From assembly GCA_051881775.1 (NCBI GenBank), contig JBJEQN010000124.1:1-30566 (forward strand): DNA of 30,566 bases, written 5' to 3'. The first letter of the stretch is position 1; each line of letters opens with the position of its first letter. Made by a program: the position numbers and the translations under genes. The notes below the pieces were generated by a model, which saw nothing but the letters and a program-made list of their open reading frames with translations, ran no database searches and was not told the DNA's origin. Positions 8,482 through 15,280 of this stretch are shown here, piece by piece. Source of the stretch: UMGS363 sp051881775. GTDB taxonomy: Bacteria; Bacillota; Clostridia; Oscillospirales; Ruminococcaceae.

Positions 8482-10038
8482 ATGCTTAAAGTTATTCTTA
8501 TAGATGATGAGCCTAACGTCCGCCAGGGAATAAAAATGATGATACCCTGGGAAGAACTTGACCTTTGCGTTGTGGCAGAGGGTGAAGACGGAGACGACGG
8601 GCTTAACAAGATACTTATAAACGACCCGGATATTATTATTGCAGACGTAAAAATGCCCGGAATGACGGGTATTCAGATGATAGAAGCTGCACAGAAAAGT
8701 GGTTTCGGCGGAAAAGCTGTTATCCTTTCCGGCTACTCCGATTTTACATATGCAAAAGAGGCTATGGCGCTGGGTGTAAAGCAGTTCATACTTAAGCCTG
8801 TTGACGAGGACGAGCTTATAAGCTGCCTTAAAAACCTGCATGACGAGATTCTTGCGGAGCAGGACAGCACCATAAAGCTGCAGAAGGGCAGCGAGTACAT
8901 AAGCGAACAGTTCATAAGAAGCCTGCTTCTCGGCGACGCAGACAAAAACAGCAATGAATTTGCCGCATACAATACCTTTGACAAATTCTGCGTTGCGCTC
9001 ATAAGCTCCGTTTCCGACAATTTCAGCAGCGGCAAGGCTGTTCTGCTTGACATGGTGCGAAAGCAGCTTTCGGAATTTGAAAACACCGATGTTATATCAA
9101 TTGACCTGAGCGGTATGCTTGCGGCGGTATTCAAGGGCAGGAACGATGGCGAGGTACGGGAATGTCTGAATAAAATAAGCCTTTCATACCACGGCAGAGT
9201 TTTTATAACCATAGGCGACTCCGTTTCAAGCGCAGACGGCATTGCAGCCTCCTACCGCTCCGCAGACGGGCTTTACAGCAACAGATTTCTGTATCTGCAC
9301 TATGGGGTCATATCTTCATCTGACGTTAAGGAACGCAGCACGGAGCCTACTGTTCCCTTAGACAGCTTCGGCAAGCAGATATTCACCTTTATGGAGATAA
9401 ACGACTCCGCACGGATAGAAAGCTGCCTTGCGGAGCTTCAGAATGCACTCTGCCGCAGCTCCTACACTCCCGAAAAGATAAAAGTTGTCTGCATAACAAC
9501 GGTACTCAACATAAAATCGCTTATAGTAAAAAGCGTAGGCGAGAAAAAAGCGGAGCAGTTCCATGATGAAGCTATGATAGGTCAGATAGGCACCCTTAAC
9601 AGCCTGCACGAGATAATCGAGCTGATGAAAAAGGAATTCACCGAGGTTTCGGACACACTTTACGGCAAAACCACAAAAAGCACAATGGAGCGTGTTGTAC
9701 AGTACATTCATGCCAACTACAATCAGGAGCTTCGCCTTGAAATGCTTGCCAACATATTCGGCTACAACAGCGCATATCTCGGCAAGGTATTCCACCAGTA
9801 TATGGGCGACAACTTCAACAACTACCTTGACCGCATAAGGATAACGGAGGCCAAGCGGCTCCTTGCCATGGACGAGTACAAGGTATACGAAGTGGCGGAA
9901 AAGGTGGGATATACCAATATCAATTATTTCCACAACAAGTTCAAGAAGTATGTTGGAGTAAGTCCGCTCAACTATAAGAAATCCTGTAAGGGAGAAAGTG
10001 CGGCAGAAGACGACAGCGCCGAGGACGAGCAGGAATGA
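8482..10038 (+). CDS. Response regulator, YesN-like (receiver plus AraC-type DNA-binding domain)
   Basis: The 518-residue regulator has an N-terminal receiver domain with acidic D8/D9, phosphoacceptor D55 in IIIADVKMPG, and K105 in FILKPVD. A linker of about 270 residues follows, then an AraC-type double helix-turn-helix domain at about 402-500 containing LANIFGYNSAYLGKVFHQYMG and VAEKVGYTNINYFHNKFKKYVGVSPLNYKK. The last 15 residues are acidic (EDDSAEDEQE). It is the partner of the upstream kinase, with a ribosome binding site GGAAAGGAAG before its ATG. Its regulon cannot be told from the window. Confidence 0.93.
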   Translation: MLKVILIDDEPNVRQGIKMMIPWEELDLCVVAEGEDGDDGLNKILINDPDIIIADVKMPGMTGIQMIEAAQKSGFGGKAVILSGYSDFTYAKEAMALGVKQFILKPVDEDELISCLKNLHDEILAEQDSTIKLQKGSEYISEQFIRSLLLGDADKNSNEFAAYNTFDKFCVALISSVSDNFSSGKAVLLDMVRKQLSEFENTDVISIDLSGMLAAVFKGRNDGEVRECLNKISLSYHGRVFITIGDSVSSADGIAASYRSADGLYSNRFLYLHYGVISSSDVKERSTEPTVPLDSFGKQIFTFMEINDSARIESCLAELQNALCRSSYTPEKIKVVCITTVLNIKSLIVKSVGEKKAEQFHDEAMIGQIGTLNSLHEIIELMKKEFTEVSDTLYGKTTKSTMERVVQYIHANYNQELRLEMLANIFGYNSAYLGKVFHQYMGDNFNNYLDRIRITEAKRLLAMDEYKVYEVAEKVGYTNINYFHNKFKKYVGVSPLNYKKSCKGESAAEDDSAEDEQE

Positions 10039-10076
10039 ACAAATTTCTGCCCTACCAGCGAAGCGATAATGAGATT

Positions 10077-10148
10077 CCAAAGGGACGAGTCCCTTTGGCG
10101 AGGATTTTTAAGGGCGAGAAGCCCTTAAATCGCTCTCCGCAGAGAGCG
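10077..10148. repeat. Three tandem hairpins after the YesN-like gene
   Basis: Three perfect stems follow each other: CCAAAGGGAC/GTCCCTTTGG (10077-10098), TTTAAGGGC/GCCCTTAAA (10107-10129) and CGCTCTC/GAGAGCG with loop CGCA (10131-10148). The third is repeated in reverse orientation at 10721-10738. They may also end transcription of the kinase/regulator operon. Confidence 0.7.
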
Positions 10149-10362
10149 AAATCCCCTAAAGTCGGGCATAACGCATTGTAACAGCAAAAGCAAATAAAGT
10201 AACGAATCCAAAGGCGCAATTCACATCAACCAAGTAAAGTGTCATATAACACAAAACTTGCGGAACCGACTTATGTGAATTGCGCCTATTTCTATCCCGT
10301 ACAAACAAACTACCCCTCGCAGGAAAATGTAAGGAGCGCAGCGACGAGCATTTTCCTGCGAC
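10131..10362. repeat. Composite intergenic repeat, left copy
   Basis: This block is matched, in reverse complement, by 10509-10738. In order it holds the hairpin CGCTCTC-CGCA-GAGAGCG, a stretch ending in AATCCAAA, a 74-base element at 10213-10286 bounded by GGCGCAATTCACAT and its exact complement, and a hairpin at 10318-10361 with stem CGCAGGAAAATG and a loop containing GGAGCGCAGCGACG. The same parts occur in the same order in the right copy read on the other strand. No ORF or transposase is present. Confidence 0.75.
10213..10286. repeat. MITE-like element with 14-bp inverted ends, copy A
   Basis: The left end GGCGCAATTCACAT (10213-10226) is the exact reverse complement of the right end (10273-10286). 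The interior of about 46 bases has a short homology to the interior of copy B read on the other strand, for example ACCAAG, AAAG, CACAAAA and GCG. No target-site duplication is obvious. Confidence 0.75.
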
Positions 10363-10427
10363 ACGGCAAATTTAATGCAGAATTCGGAATTATTGGCGTT
10401 TTACCTTAATATTCCGTGCAATAAAAT

Positions 10428-10450
10428 CGGGCGCACACTGTGCGCCCCTA
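10428..10450. repeat. GC-rich hairpin at the centre of the inverted repeat pair
   Basis: GGGCGCACA and TGTGCGCCC pair around a single base and are followed by CTACC. It is near the symmetry centre of the two composite copies and resembles the hairpin at 3995-4013. Confidence 0.55.
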
Positions 10451-10508
10451 CCAAAAAATGCAAAAAATGCTGATTTTGTGCGAAAAACTACCGCAAAATA
10501 TGCTGTGT

Positions 10509-10738
10509 CGGATAAAATGTCCGTCGCTCCGCTCCGCACATTTTATCCGAGGGTACTTTATCTTGATATGTAAGAATAGGCGCAATTCACATTTAGTTGG
10601 TTACGCAGATTTTGTGATATACAAAACTTTGCTTGGTTCCTCTTCTTGATGTGAATTGCGCCTTTGGATTTGCTGCTTTGTTTGCTTTTCTTTGCGTTGC
10701 GCCATAGTTTTGGGGTGTTTCGCTCTCTGCGGAGAGCG
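10509..10738. repeat. Composite intergenic repeat, right copy (inverted)
   Basis: Read on the minus strand this block repeats 10131-10362: hairpin CGCTCTC-CGCA-GAGAGCG, then AAAAGCAAACAAAG and AATCCAAA, the element 10579-10662, and a hairpin at 10509-10550 with stem CGGATAAAATGT and a loop holding GTCGCTCCGCTCC. The hairpin loop matches that of the left copy in reverse complement, while the stem has a different sequence but still pairs perfectly. Confidence 0.75.
10579..10662. repeat. MITE-like element with 14-bp inverted ends, copy B
   Basis: It has the same 14-base ends as copy A (10579-10592 and 10649-10662). It is 84 bases long, about 10 longer than copy A, and inverted relative to it as judged from the interior. 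Confidence 0.75.
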
Positions 10739-10739
10739 A

Positions 10740-10760
10740 CAAGGGGACGCTGTCCCCTTG
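10740..10760. repeat. Hairpin at the 3' side of trpZ
   Basis: CAAGGGGAC and GTCCCCTTG form a perfect 9-bp stem around GCT. It resembles the hairpin 10077-10098 in position and style. It may help end transcription of the trp transporter operon, but no U-run follows on the minus strand. Confidence 0.55.
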
Positions 10761-10819
10761 ACCCCTGCCACCCTTTGAAAAGCGTGGACGTAAACTTTAG
10801 TCCGCTTCGCGGTTGGGTT

Positions 10820-11593
10820 TTAATTTCCCACTTCAATGCTTATCTCATTGAACTTATCAAGAATATCGTCTATTCCCGTTTTCGCTTTCTCTTCTCCCGA
10901 GAAATCCATAATGGCATTACCCGAATGCATCATCACAAGTCTGTTTCCGTACTCTACGGCAAATCTCAGGTTATGTGTTACCATCAAGGTCGTAAGCTGT
11001 TTTTCCTTCACTATCTTATCTGTTATCTCCATAAGCGTTTCGGAGGATTTCGGGTCAAGGGCGGCGGTATGCTCGTCAAGGACAAGGAGCTTTATATCCG
11101 TCATTGTTGCGATTATAAGGGCAAGCGCCTGTCTTTGTCCTCCGCTCAATGCGCCAACCTTTACGCCCATTCTGTTTTCAAGTCCCATTCCGCACTGCTC
11201 CAGCAGGGTCTTGTAATAGTCGATACGCTTTTTATTTATTACGGGACCAAGTCCGAAAGGCTTATTCTTATTATCGGAAAGCGCCATATTTTCAAGTATG
11301 GTAAGGCTTCCGCAGGTACCCATTTTGGGATCCTGAAGAACACGGCCGATAAACTTCGCTCTTTTATACTCGCTCATGCCCGTAATATCCGTTCCGTCAA
11401 ATATAACGGAGCCGCCGTCGGGGGTCATTGTTCCGCAGGCAAGGTTAAGCAAGGTGGTCTTGCCGCTTCCGTTTGAGCCTACTACCGAAACAAAGTCGTT
11501 TTTATTAACGTGAAAGGTGAAGCCGCTGAAAAGGTTGTTTTCGTCCACAGTTCCGGCGTTGAAGGTCTTGGTTATATTATTTAGCTCTAACAT
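10820..11593 (-). CDS. trpZ: ABC transporter ATPase, probable tryptophan uptake (TrpZ-like)
   Basis: The 257-residue ATPase has Walker A GSNGSGKT at 39-46, the signature LSGGQRQALAL, and Walker B LLVLDEHTAALDP followed by an H-loop THN. The H in place of P in the DEHT motif is, as far as I recall, usual for ATPases that accompany PF04392 binding proteins. The start is the ATG at 11593 after GGAGGG; a longer reading to 11644 would lie inside the permease gene without a better ribosome binding site. It overlaps the permease gene by 17 bases, which implies translational coupling. Substrate assignment as tryptophan comes from the T-box leader of the operon. It would act at the inner face of the membrane with TrpY. 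Confidence 0.85.
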   Translation of the reverse strand: MLELNNITKTFNAGTVDENNLFSGFTFHVNKNDFVSVVGSNGSGKTTLLNLACGTMTPDGGSVIFDGTDITGMSEYKRAKFIGRVLQDPKMGTCGSLTILENMALSDNKNKPFGLGPVINKKRIDYYKTLLEQCGMGLENRMGVKVGALSGGQRQALALIIATMTDIKLLVLDEHTAALDPKSSETLMEITDKIVKEKQLTTLMVTHNLRFAVEYGNRLVMMHSGNAIMDFSGEEKAKTGIDDILDKFNEISIEVGN

Positions 11594-12506
11594 TTGCAGC
11601 CCTCCTTTTTCCGTTTCCGAAGCTGTTGCTGAAAACAAGCGCAAGCGTGAAGATTATTGCCATGAGCAGCTTTAAATATTCCGTAGGAAGTCCCAGTGCA
11701 AGCGCAACGGACAGGCAGCCCTTATAAAGCACGGAACCGAGAATTACCATTGTTGTTGCTTTCATAAAGGAAACCTTCTTGAACACGCTTAGACCGATAA
11801 TTACCGATGCAAGTCCAAGAACTACCATTCCAACGCCCATCTGCTGGTCGGCGGAGCCTTTGGACTGGGCGATTACGCTTCCCGAAAGAGCCGCAAAGCC
11901 GTTTCCTATAGCAAGACCGAGTATCTTTGAAACTCCGCTGGGCTGTCCGAGCATTGTTACGAAGCGTTCATTGTCGCCTGTTGCTCTGAGAAGAAGTCCC
12001 GACTTGGTTTTAAGGTAAAGGTCAAGCAGGACCTTGCAGACTATAACAAGGACAAGGGAAACTATTGTTGTTCTCAGGTAATATCCGCCTATGCTTTCGG
12101 GGATAAGTGCGCTGAAAGCGGTGTTGAATATTGTACCCTTGTTGAAAAAGGTCGCAATAGCCTTTCCGCCCGTGCCGCCGTAAAGAAGCACAAGGTTTAC
12201 CGACAGGCAGGCTGTATAAATAAGTATTCCGCAGAGCAGAGGACGTATTTTCAGCTTAACGTGCAGCAGACCCGTTACCGTTCCTGCCACCATACCTGCG
12301 GCAAACGCTATCAAAAGGCACAGCCACGGATTTACCCCGTTCATAATAAGGATACCCGTCAGTATTGCGCCCATAGGGAACGTTCCGTCTACCGAAAGGT
12401 CGGGGAAATCAAGAATGCTGTATGTGATATAAAGTCCCAGCGCAAGAATTGCATACATAAGTCCCTCTTCAAGGGTAACTATACATATATTGAGCAGTAC
12501 ACTCAT
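11577..12506 (-). CDS. trpY: ABC transporter permease, probable tryptophan uptake (TrpY-like)
   Basis: The 309-residue integral membrane protein is of the branched-chain amino acid/sugar permease superfamily (PF02653). It opens with EEGLMYAILALGLYITYSILDFPDLSVDGTFPMGA, which is typical of permeases linked to PF04392 binding proteins. About eight to nine hydrophobic segments can be counted. The ATG at 12506 has GGAGGT at a good distance. It is the middle gene of a binding protein-permease-ATPase operon. A perfect 16-bp hairpin separates it from trpX, which could lower its expression relative to the binding protein. Confidence 0.87.
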   Translation of the reverse strand: MSVLLNICIVTLEEGLMYAILALGLYITYSILDFPDLSVDGTFPMGAILTGILIMNGVNPWLCLLIAFAAGMVAGTVTGLLHVKLKIRPLLCGILIYTACLSVNLVLLYGGTGGKAIATFFNKGTIFNTAFSALIPESIGGYYLRTTIVSLVLVIVCKVLLDLYLKTKSGLLLRATGDNERFVTMLGQPSGVSKILGLAIGNGFAALSGSVIAQSKGSADQQMGVGMVVLGLASVIIGLSVFKKVSFMKATTMVILGSVLYKGCLSVALALGLPTEYLKLLMAIIFTLALVFSNSFGNGKRRAANVRAK

Positions 12507-12529
12507 ATTATACCTCCGATTTTTTCAAT

Positions 12530-12557
12530 GTGGAATTTGGAAAGTTGAAAGTGGAAT
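12530..12557. repeat. Heptad short tandem repeat, four units
   Basis: Units GTGGAAT, TTGGAAA, GTTGAAA and GTGGAAT stand in register between trpX and trpY. The unit sequences are the reverse complements of those found around queF. Confidence 0.65.
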
Positions 12558-12574
12558 TATTATTTCCTCTTTTA

Positions 12575-12628
12575 TTGCTTGTTAAATCAAACTCTGCAAG
12601 GTATCACAGTCCTTGATTTAACAAGCAA
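12575..12628 (-). promoter_or_regulatory. Perfect 16-bp hairpin between trpX and trpY
   Basis: TTGCTTGTTAAATCAA (12575-12590) is the exact reverse complement of 12613-12628, with a 22-base loop. There is no long U-run on the minus strand. A hairpin after the binding-protein gene commonly stabilises the upstream mRNA or partly terminates, giving more binding protein than permease. Confidence 0.65.
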
Positions 12629-12678
12629 TTGCACAGGGCAGCAAAATTGCCGCCCCATGCAAAAGCGTTACTGTTAAA

Positions 12679-13701
12679 TTATTCGGCAGCTGTTGCTGTT
12701 GTTACCTTTTCTGCGTTTTCATAGCCTGCGGGAAGCTCGATGCCGAACTGAGCCATAACGTCCGTATTGACTACGGGAGTACCCTCGGAGATCGTACCTA
12801 CTGCCATTGTGGAGGGGTCTGTGCCCTTAAGCACTTCTACACCCATTTCTGCGGTCTTTTTGCCGAGAGTGATGTAATCAATGCTTATGGAAGCGATGCA
12901 GCCGTTGTTTACCTGTTCGATCTCGGAGCCGTAAACAGGAACGCCTGCTGCGTTAGCCTTTTCAAGAAGAACGGAAAGGTTGCTTACAACGTTGTTATCG
13001 GTAAAGTTGTTGATGCAGTCAACCTTTGAAGCAAGCGTTGCTGCAGCCTGAGGAATATCCGCAGCGCCCTGAACGCCCTGAGATTCGATCTTGATGCCTG
13101 CTGCGGAAGCAAGCTCTTCAAGAGTTGCAAGCTGTGAAACGGAGTTTGCTTCGGAGGTCGTATAAAGAACGCCGATAGTCTTTACATCGGGCTGCATAGC
13201 CTGAATGAGAGCAAGCTGTGCGTCAAGGTCAAGAACGTCGGATGTACCTGTGCAGTTCTTTGAACCCTTATCCATGCTTTCAACAAGACCTGCTGCAACG
13301 GGGTCGGAAACTGCGCAGAAGATAACGGGGGTCTGGGAATTCTGTGTTGCGGCGTAAGCGGAAACAGCCGCAGGAGTAGCTATTGCAAAAATAAGGTCGT
13401 AATTCTTGGAAGCCATATTCTTTGCGATAGTGTCACAGGTAGCGGAATCAAAGTTGCCATCCTGACGGTCGATAGTGATCTTGTCGGCAAATTCGCTTGC
13501 CTTAAGTCCTTCCTCAATGCCTGCATAGCAGTTGTCAAGGGAGGGGTGGCTTCCGAACTGGATAACGCCGATAGTGTAGCTGTCCTTATCGGCAGAAGCG
13601 CTGCCGGAGGAGCTGTTGTCTGCAGCTGTATTTGAACAGCCTGCGCACATAAGTGCCATTGCGGCTGTCAAAGCGGCAGCCATGATCTTTTTCATTTTCA
13701 T
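12679..13701 (-). CDS. trpX: ABC transporter substrate-binding lipoprotein, probable tryptophan binding (TrpX-like)
   Basis: The 340-residue protein has a lipoprotein signal peptide (KK, hydrophobic stretch, lipobox LMCAGC with Cys22), a Ser-rich linker, and then a PF04392-type periplasmic-binding fold starting SYTIGVIQFGSHPSLDNCYAGIEEGLK. Further family parts are PVIFCAVSDPVAAGLV and NNFTDNNVVSNLSVLLEKANAAGVPVYGSE. It is anchored outside the membrane and delivers substrate to TrpY/TrpZ. The ATG is preceded by AAGGAGA. Members of PF04392 bind various ligands; tryptophan is inferred from the T-box leader just upstream with a UGG specifier. The 65 bases between leader terminator and start hold nothing else of note. 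Confidence 0.88.
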   Translation of the reverse strand: MKMKKIMAAALTAAMALMCAGCSNTAADNSSSGSASADKDSYTIGVIQFGSHPSLDNCYAGIEEGLKASEFADKITIDRQDGNFDSATCDTIAKNMASKNYDLIFAIATPAAVSAYAATQNSQTPVIFCAVSDPVAAGLVESMDKGSKNCTGTSDVLDLDAQLALIQAMQPDVKTIGVLYTTSEANSVSQLATLEELASAAGIKIESQGVQGAADIPQAAATLASKVDCINNFTDNNVVSNLSVLLEKANAAGVPVYGSEIEQVNNGCIASISIDYITLGKKTAEMGVEVLKGTDPSTMAVGTISEGTPVVNTDVMAQFGIELPAGYENAEKVTTATAAE

Positions 13702-13760
13702 ACTAAAATCTCCTTAAAAACAATATATTTCAAACGGTATAAGCCGTAAGAAAGCAAAAT

Positions 13761-13795
13761 AAAAAAGTCCTGTCCCCAAAATCATGGGACAAGAC
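13761..13795 (-). terminator. Intrinsic terminator of the T-box leader
   Basis: On the minus strand AGTCTTGTCCC and GGGACAGGACT form an 11-bp stem around ATGATTTT, with a G-T pair, and are followed by six Ts. Confidence 0.9.
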
Positions 13796-14035
13796 TATAT
13801 CCTGCGGTACCACCCATATTCGCCCTAAAAAGGCGCTCTCGGCGAATACATATCAAGCAATATGTATATCCATGCTGTAACGTGCACAAACGTCGCTCCT
13901 ACTGAAGCCGAAGCCCTTTCGGTTAGCCCTCACGGATCCATTCAATAAGGTGTGCGCACCGCCCTTTCACCGACAGGCGGCTCTCTGAAGCGCATTGACC
14001 GAACCTACTAATCCCGTTCATCGGTTTATAAAAGC
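13761..14035 (-). promoter_or_regulatory. T-box leader, specifier UGG (tryptophan)
   Basis: Read on the minus strand, the leader has the T-box core GGGTGGTACCGCAGG (core at 13806-13815 on the plus strand), an antiterminator region, and a terminator. Stem I has AGTA on its 5' side and GAA followed by TGG on its 3' side (TGG = plus-strand CCA at 13938-13940), which is the usual S-turn plus specifier layout. TGG is the Trp codon. Uncharged tRNA-Trp should favour antitermination and expression of trpXYZ. Caveat: the base after TGG in the T-box core is U, which pairs with a G discriminator only by wobble. Confidence 0.9.
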
Positions 14036-14064
14036 ATATTAGCACATAAATTCCGATTTGTCAA
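14036..14064 (-). promoter_or_regulatory. Promoter of the T-box/trpXYZ operon
   Basis: On the minus strand TTGACA (plus 14059-14064) and TAATAT (plus 14036-14041) are 17 bases apart. The -10 box overlaps the stop codon of the DUF1284 gene. Confidence 0.85.
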
Positions 14065-14458
14065 GGGTTTTTAAGTTTTTTGATGTTTTTTCGCATATAT
14101 CCTGCCAGCTGCAGCCGCCGCACACACTTCCAAGCTTTCCAGCGGCAATTATTTTTTCATAAACTGTTCCTGCAAAATCGCTCCAGCGCATTTTATCCCC
14201 TGCCGAAAAGCCGCAAAGCTCCAGCACGGCTTTGTCGTAGCTATCCGTCTTGCCGGAAGAATCGCAGACGCCCTCCTTGTTGTGTGGACAGCAGCGGCAG
14301 ATGTCGTCCGCTCCGTCGGCAAGGGTTATTTCGGGGTCATCCTTCTTCATAACGCCGATAATCTCTGTCATATTTTCGGTAAATTCCCTGCTGTAGCCCT
14401 TACCCTCGAAAAAAGCGGTGCAAAGTCCGTGGTGGGGACGTATCTTAAAGCTTGACAT
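14039..14458 (-). CDS. DUF1284 family cysteine-rich protein
   Basis: The 139-residue protein begins with KIRPHHGLCTAFFEGKGYSREF, the hallmark of DUF1284 (PF06935). It has clustered cysteines in CRCCPHNKEGVC and CGGCSWQDIC, suggesting metal or Fe-S binding, though this is an inference. The family has no established function. Its ATG overlaps the end of bioY by 14 bases, so it is translationally coupled and falls under the BirA-controlled promoter. This places it in a biotin-responsive operon. The stop codon lies within the -10 box of the next promoter. Confidence 0.85.
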   Translation of the reverse strand: MSSFKIRPHHGLCTAFFEGKGYSREFTENMTEIIGVMKKDDPEITLADGADDICRCCPHNKEGVCDSSGKTDSYDKAVLELCGFSAGDKMRWSDFAGTVYEKIIAAGKLGSVCGGCSWQDICEKTSKNLKTLDKSEFMC

Positions 14459-15035
14459 ATTTGCCCAGCCTTTTTGTAAGCAAAATTGCGCAGGCGATCT
14501 TTACTGCATCGGGGATAATGAACGGGAAAACGCACCAGCCGAGAGCGGTAGTAAGACCGATAGCGCCTGTGTTCTTTGCATAAACAAACATAAACCACGC
14601 AGTTCCGAAAGCGTAGCAGATAAGAAGTCCCACAGCCATTGCGATTATCATAACGGGCAGCTTATCGCCGAAAGCCTTGGTGATTATCCAGTAAGCAATT
14701 GCGGAAAGCAGGAATCCGAGTATGTAGCCGCCCGTAGAGCCGAACAGAACGCCTACGCCTCCCGAAAAGCCTGCAAAAACGGGAACGCCTACTGCGCCGA
14801 GTATGATATACACCAGAACGGCAAAGGTTCCCCTCTTACCTCCGAGAAGACCAAGCGCACAGAACACGCCGAAGGTCTGGAGTGTGAACGGTACCGTTGT
14901 GGGTATAGATATCCACGAACATACTGCGATTATTACCGCCATAAGTGCTGTAAAGGCAAGTTCCTTTGCAGTAAAAAAGTTCTTTTTCACTTCGGGAGAA
15001 GCTATCTCCCCTGTTGTTTCAACGTTGTTTTGCAT
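14445..15035 (-). CDS. bioY: Biotin transporter BioY (ECF S component)
   Basis: The 196-residue membrane protein is the biotin-binding S subunit of an ECF transporter. Family features are FTAKELAFTALMAVIIAVCSWISIPTTVPFTLQTFGVFCALGLLGGKRG, the BioY-typical VPFTLQTF plus GGKRG loop, and GVPVFAGFSGGVGVLFGSTGGYILGF. About six membrane segments are seen. The start is the ATG at 15035 with GGAAGAGGA just upstream; the open frame to 15125 runs over the -10 and -35 boxes and cannot be coding. No ECF energy genes (ecfA, ecfT) are next to it, so it would use a shared module. Regulation by BirA is supported by the operator at 15119-15150. Confidence 0.93.
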   Translation of the reverse strand: MQNNVETTGEIASPEVKKNFFTAKELAFTALMAVIIAVCSWISIPTTVPFTLQTFGVFCALGLLGGKRGTFAVLVYIILGAVGVPVFAGFSGGVGVLFGSTGGYILGFLLSAIAYWIITKAFGDKLPVMIIAMAVGLLICYAFGTAWFMFVYAKNTGAIGLTTALGWCVFPFIIPDAVKIACAILLTKRLGKYVKL

Positions 15036-15096
15036 AAAGATCCTCTTCCTTTCCTTTGATACAAACGTTAATCCGTCTGAATCATGATCCGTACAA

Positions 15097-15125
15097 ATTA
15101 TAACATCATTTTTTAGCATTGTCAA
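15097..15125 (-). promoter_or_regulatory. bioY promoter
   Basis: On the minus strand TTGACA (plus 15120-15125) and TATAAT (plus 15097-15102) are 17 bases apart, a consensus match. The -35 box lies inside the BirA operator. Confidence 0.9.
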
Positions 15126-15150
15126 CCCTAAAAGATGTTTTGGTTGACAA
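15119..15150. promoter_or_regulatory. BirA operator (biotin box)
   Basis: TTGTCAACC (15119-15127) and GGTTGACAA (15142-15150) are perfect inverted 9-mers with a 14-base spacer. This matches the known TTGTnAACC-N14/15-GGTTnACAA biotin repressor box of Firmicutes. One half covers the bioY -35 box, so biotin-loaded BirA would block transcription. Confidence 0.9.
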
Positions 15151-15196
15151 TCTAAACATATTTAACCTTTGCTATACAAACTCTTAAAATTGTCCC

Positions 15197-15225
15197 TTGA
15201 AAAAATGAAAAAGATGTGCTATTAT
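15197..15225 (+). promoter_or_regulatory. Promoter of the DUF308 gene
   Basis: TTGAAA at 15197-15202 and TATTAT at 15220-15225 are 17 bases apart. Confidence 0.75.
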
Positions 15226-15280
15226 ATTTCTCATAAAGACGGCGTTTTGCCGCTTCATTAAAGAAAGGACGACTTACAAT

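Noticed and set aside
7576..8841. 421-codon open frame on the minus strand opposite the sensor kinase and its regulator
   Set aside because: It lies across two clearly real genes in antisense, has no ribosome binding site or family signature, and its composition follows the codon bias of the plus-strand genes.
10664..11476. 270-codon plus-strand frame running from the repeat block into trpZ
   Set aside because: It begins in hairpin repeats and overlaps the ATPase gene in antisense; there is no ribosome binding site.
14445..15125. Longer BioY reading starting at 15125
   Set aside because: The extra 30 codons run over the promoter -10 and -35 boxes and the BirA operator; the ATG at 15035 has the ribosome binding site.
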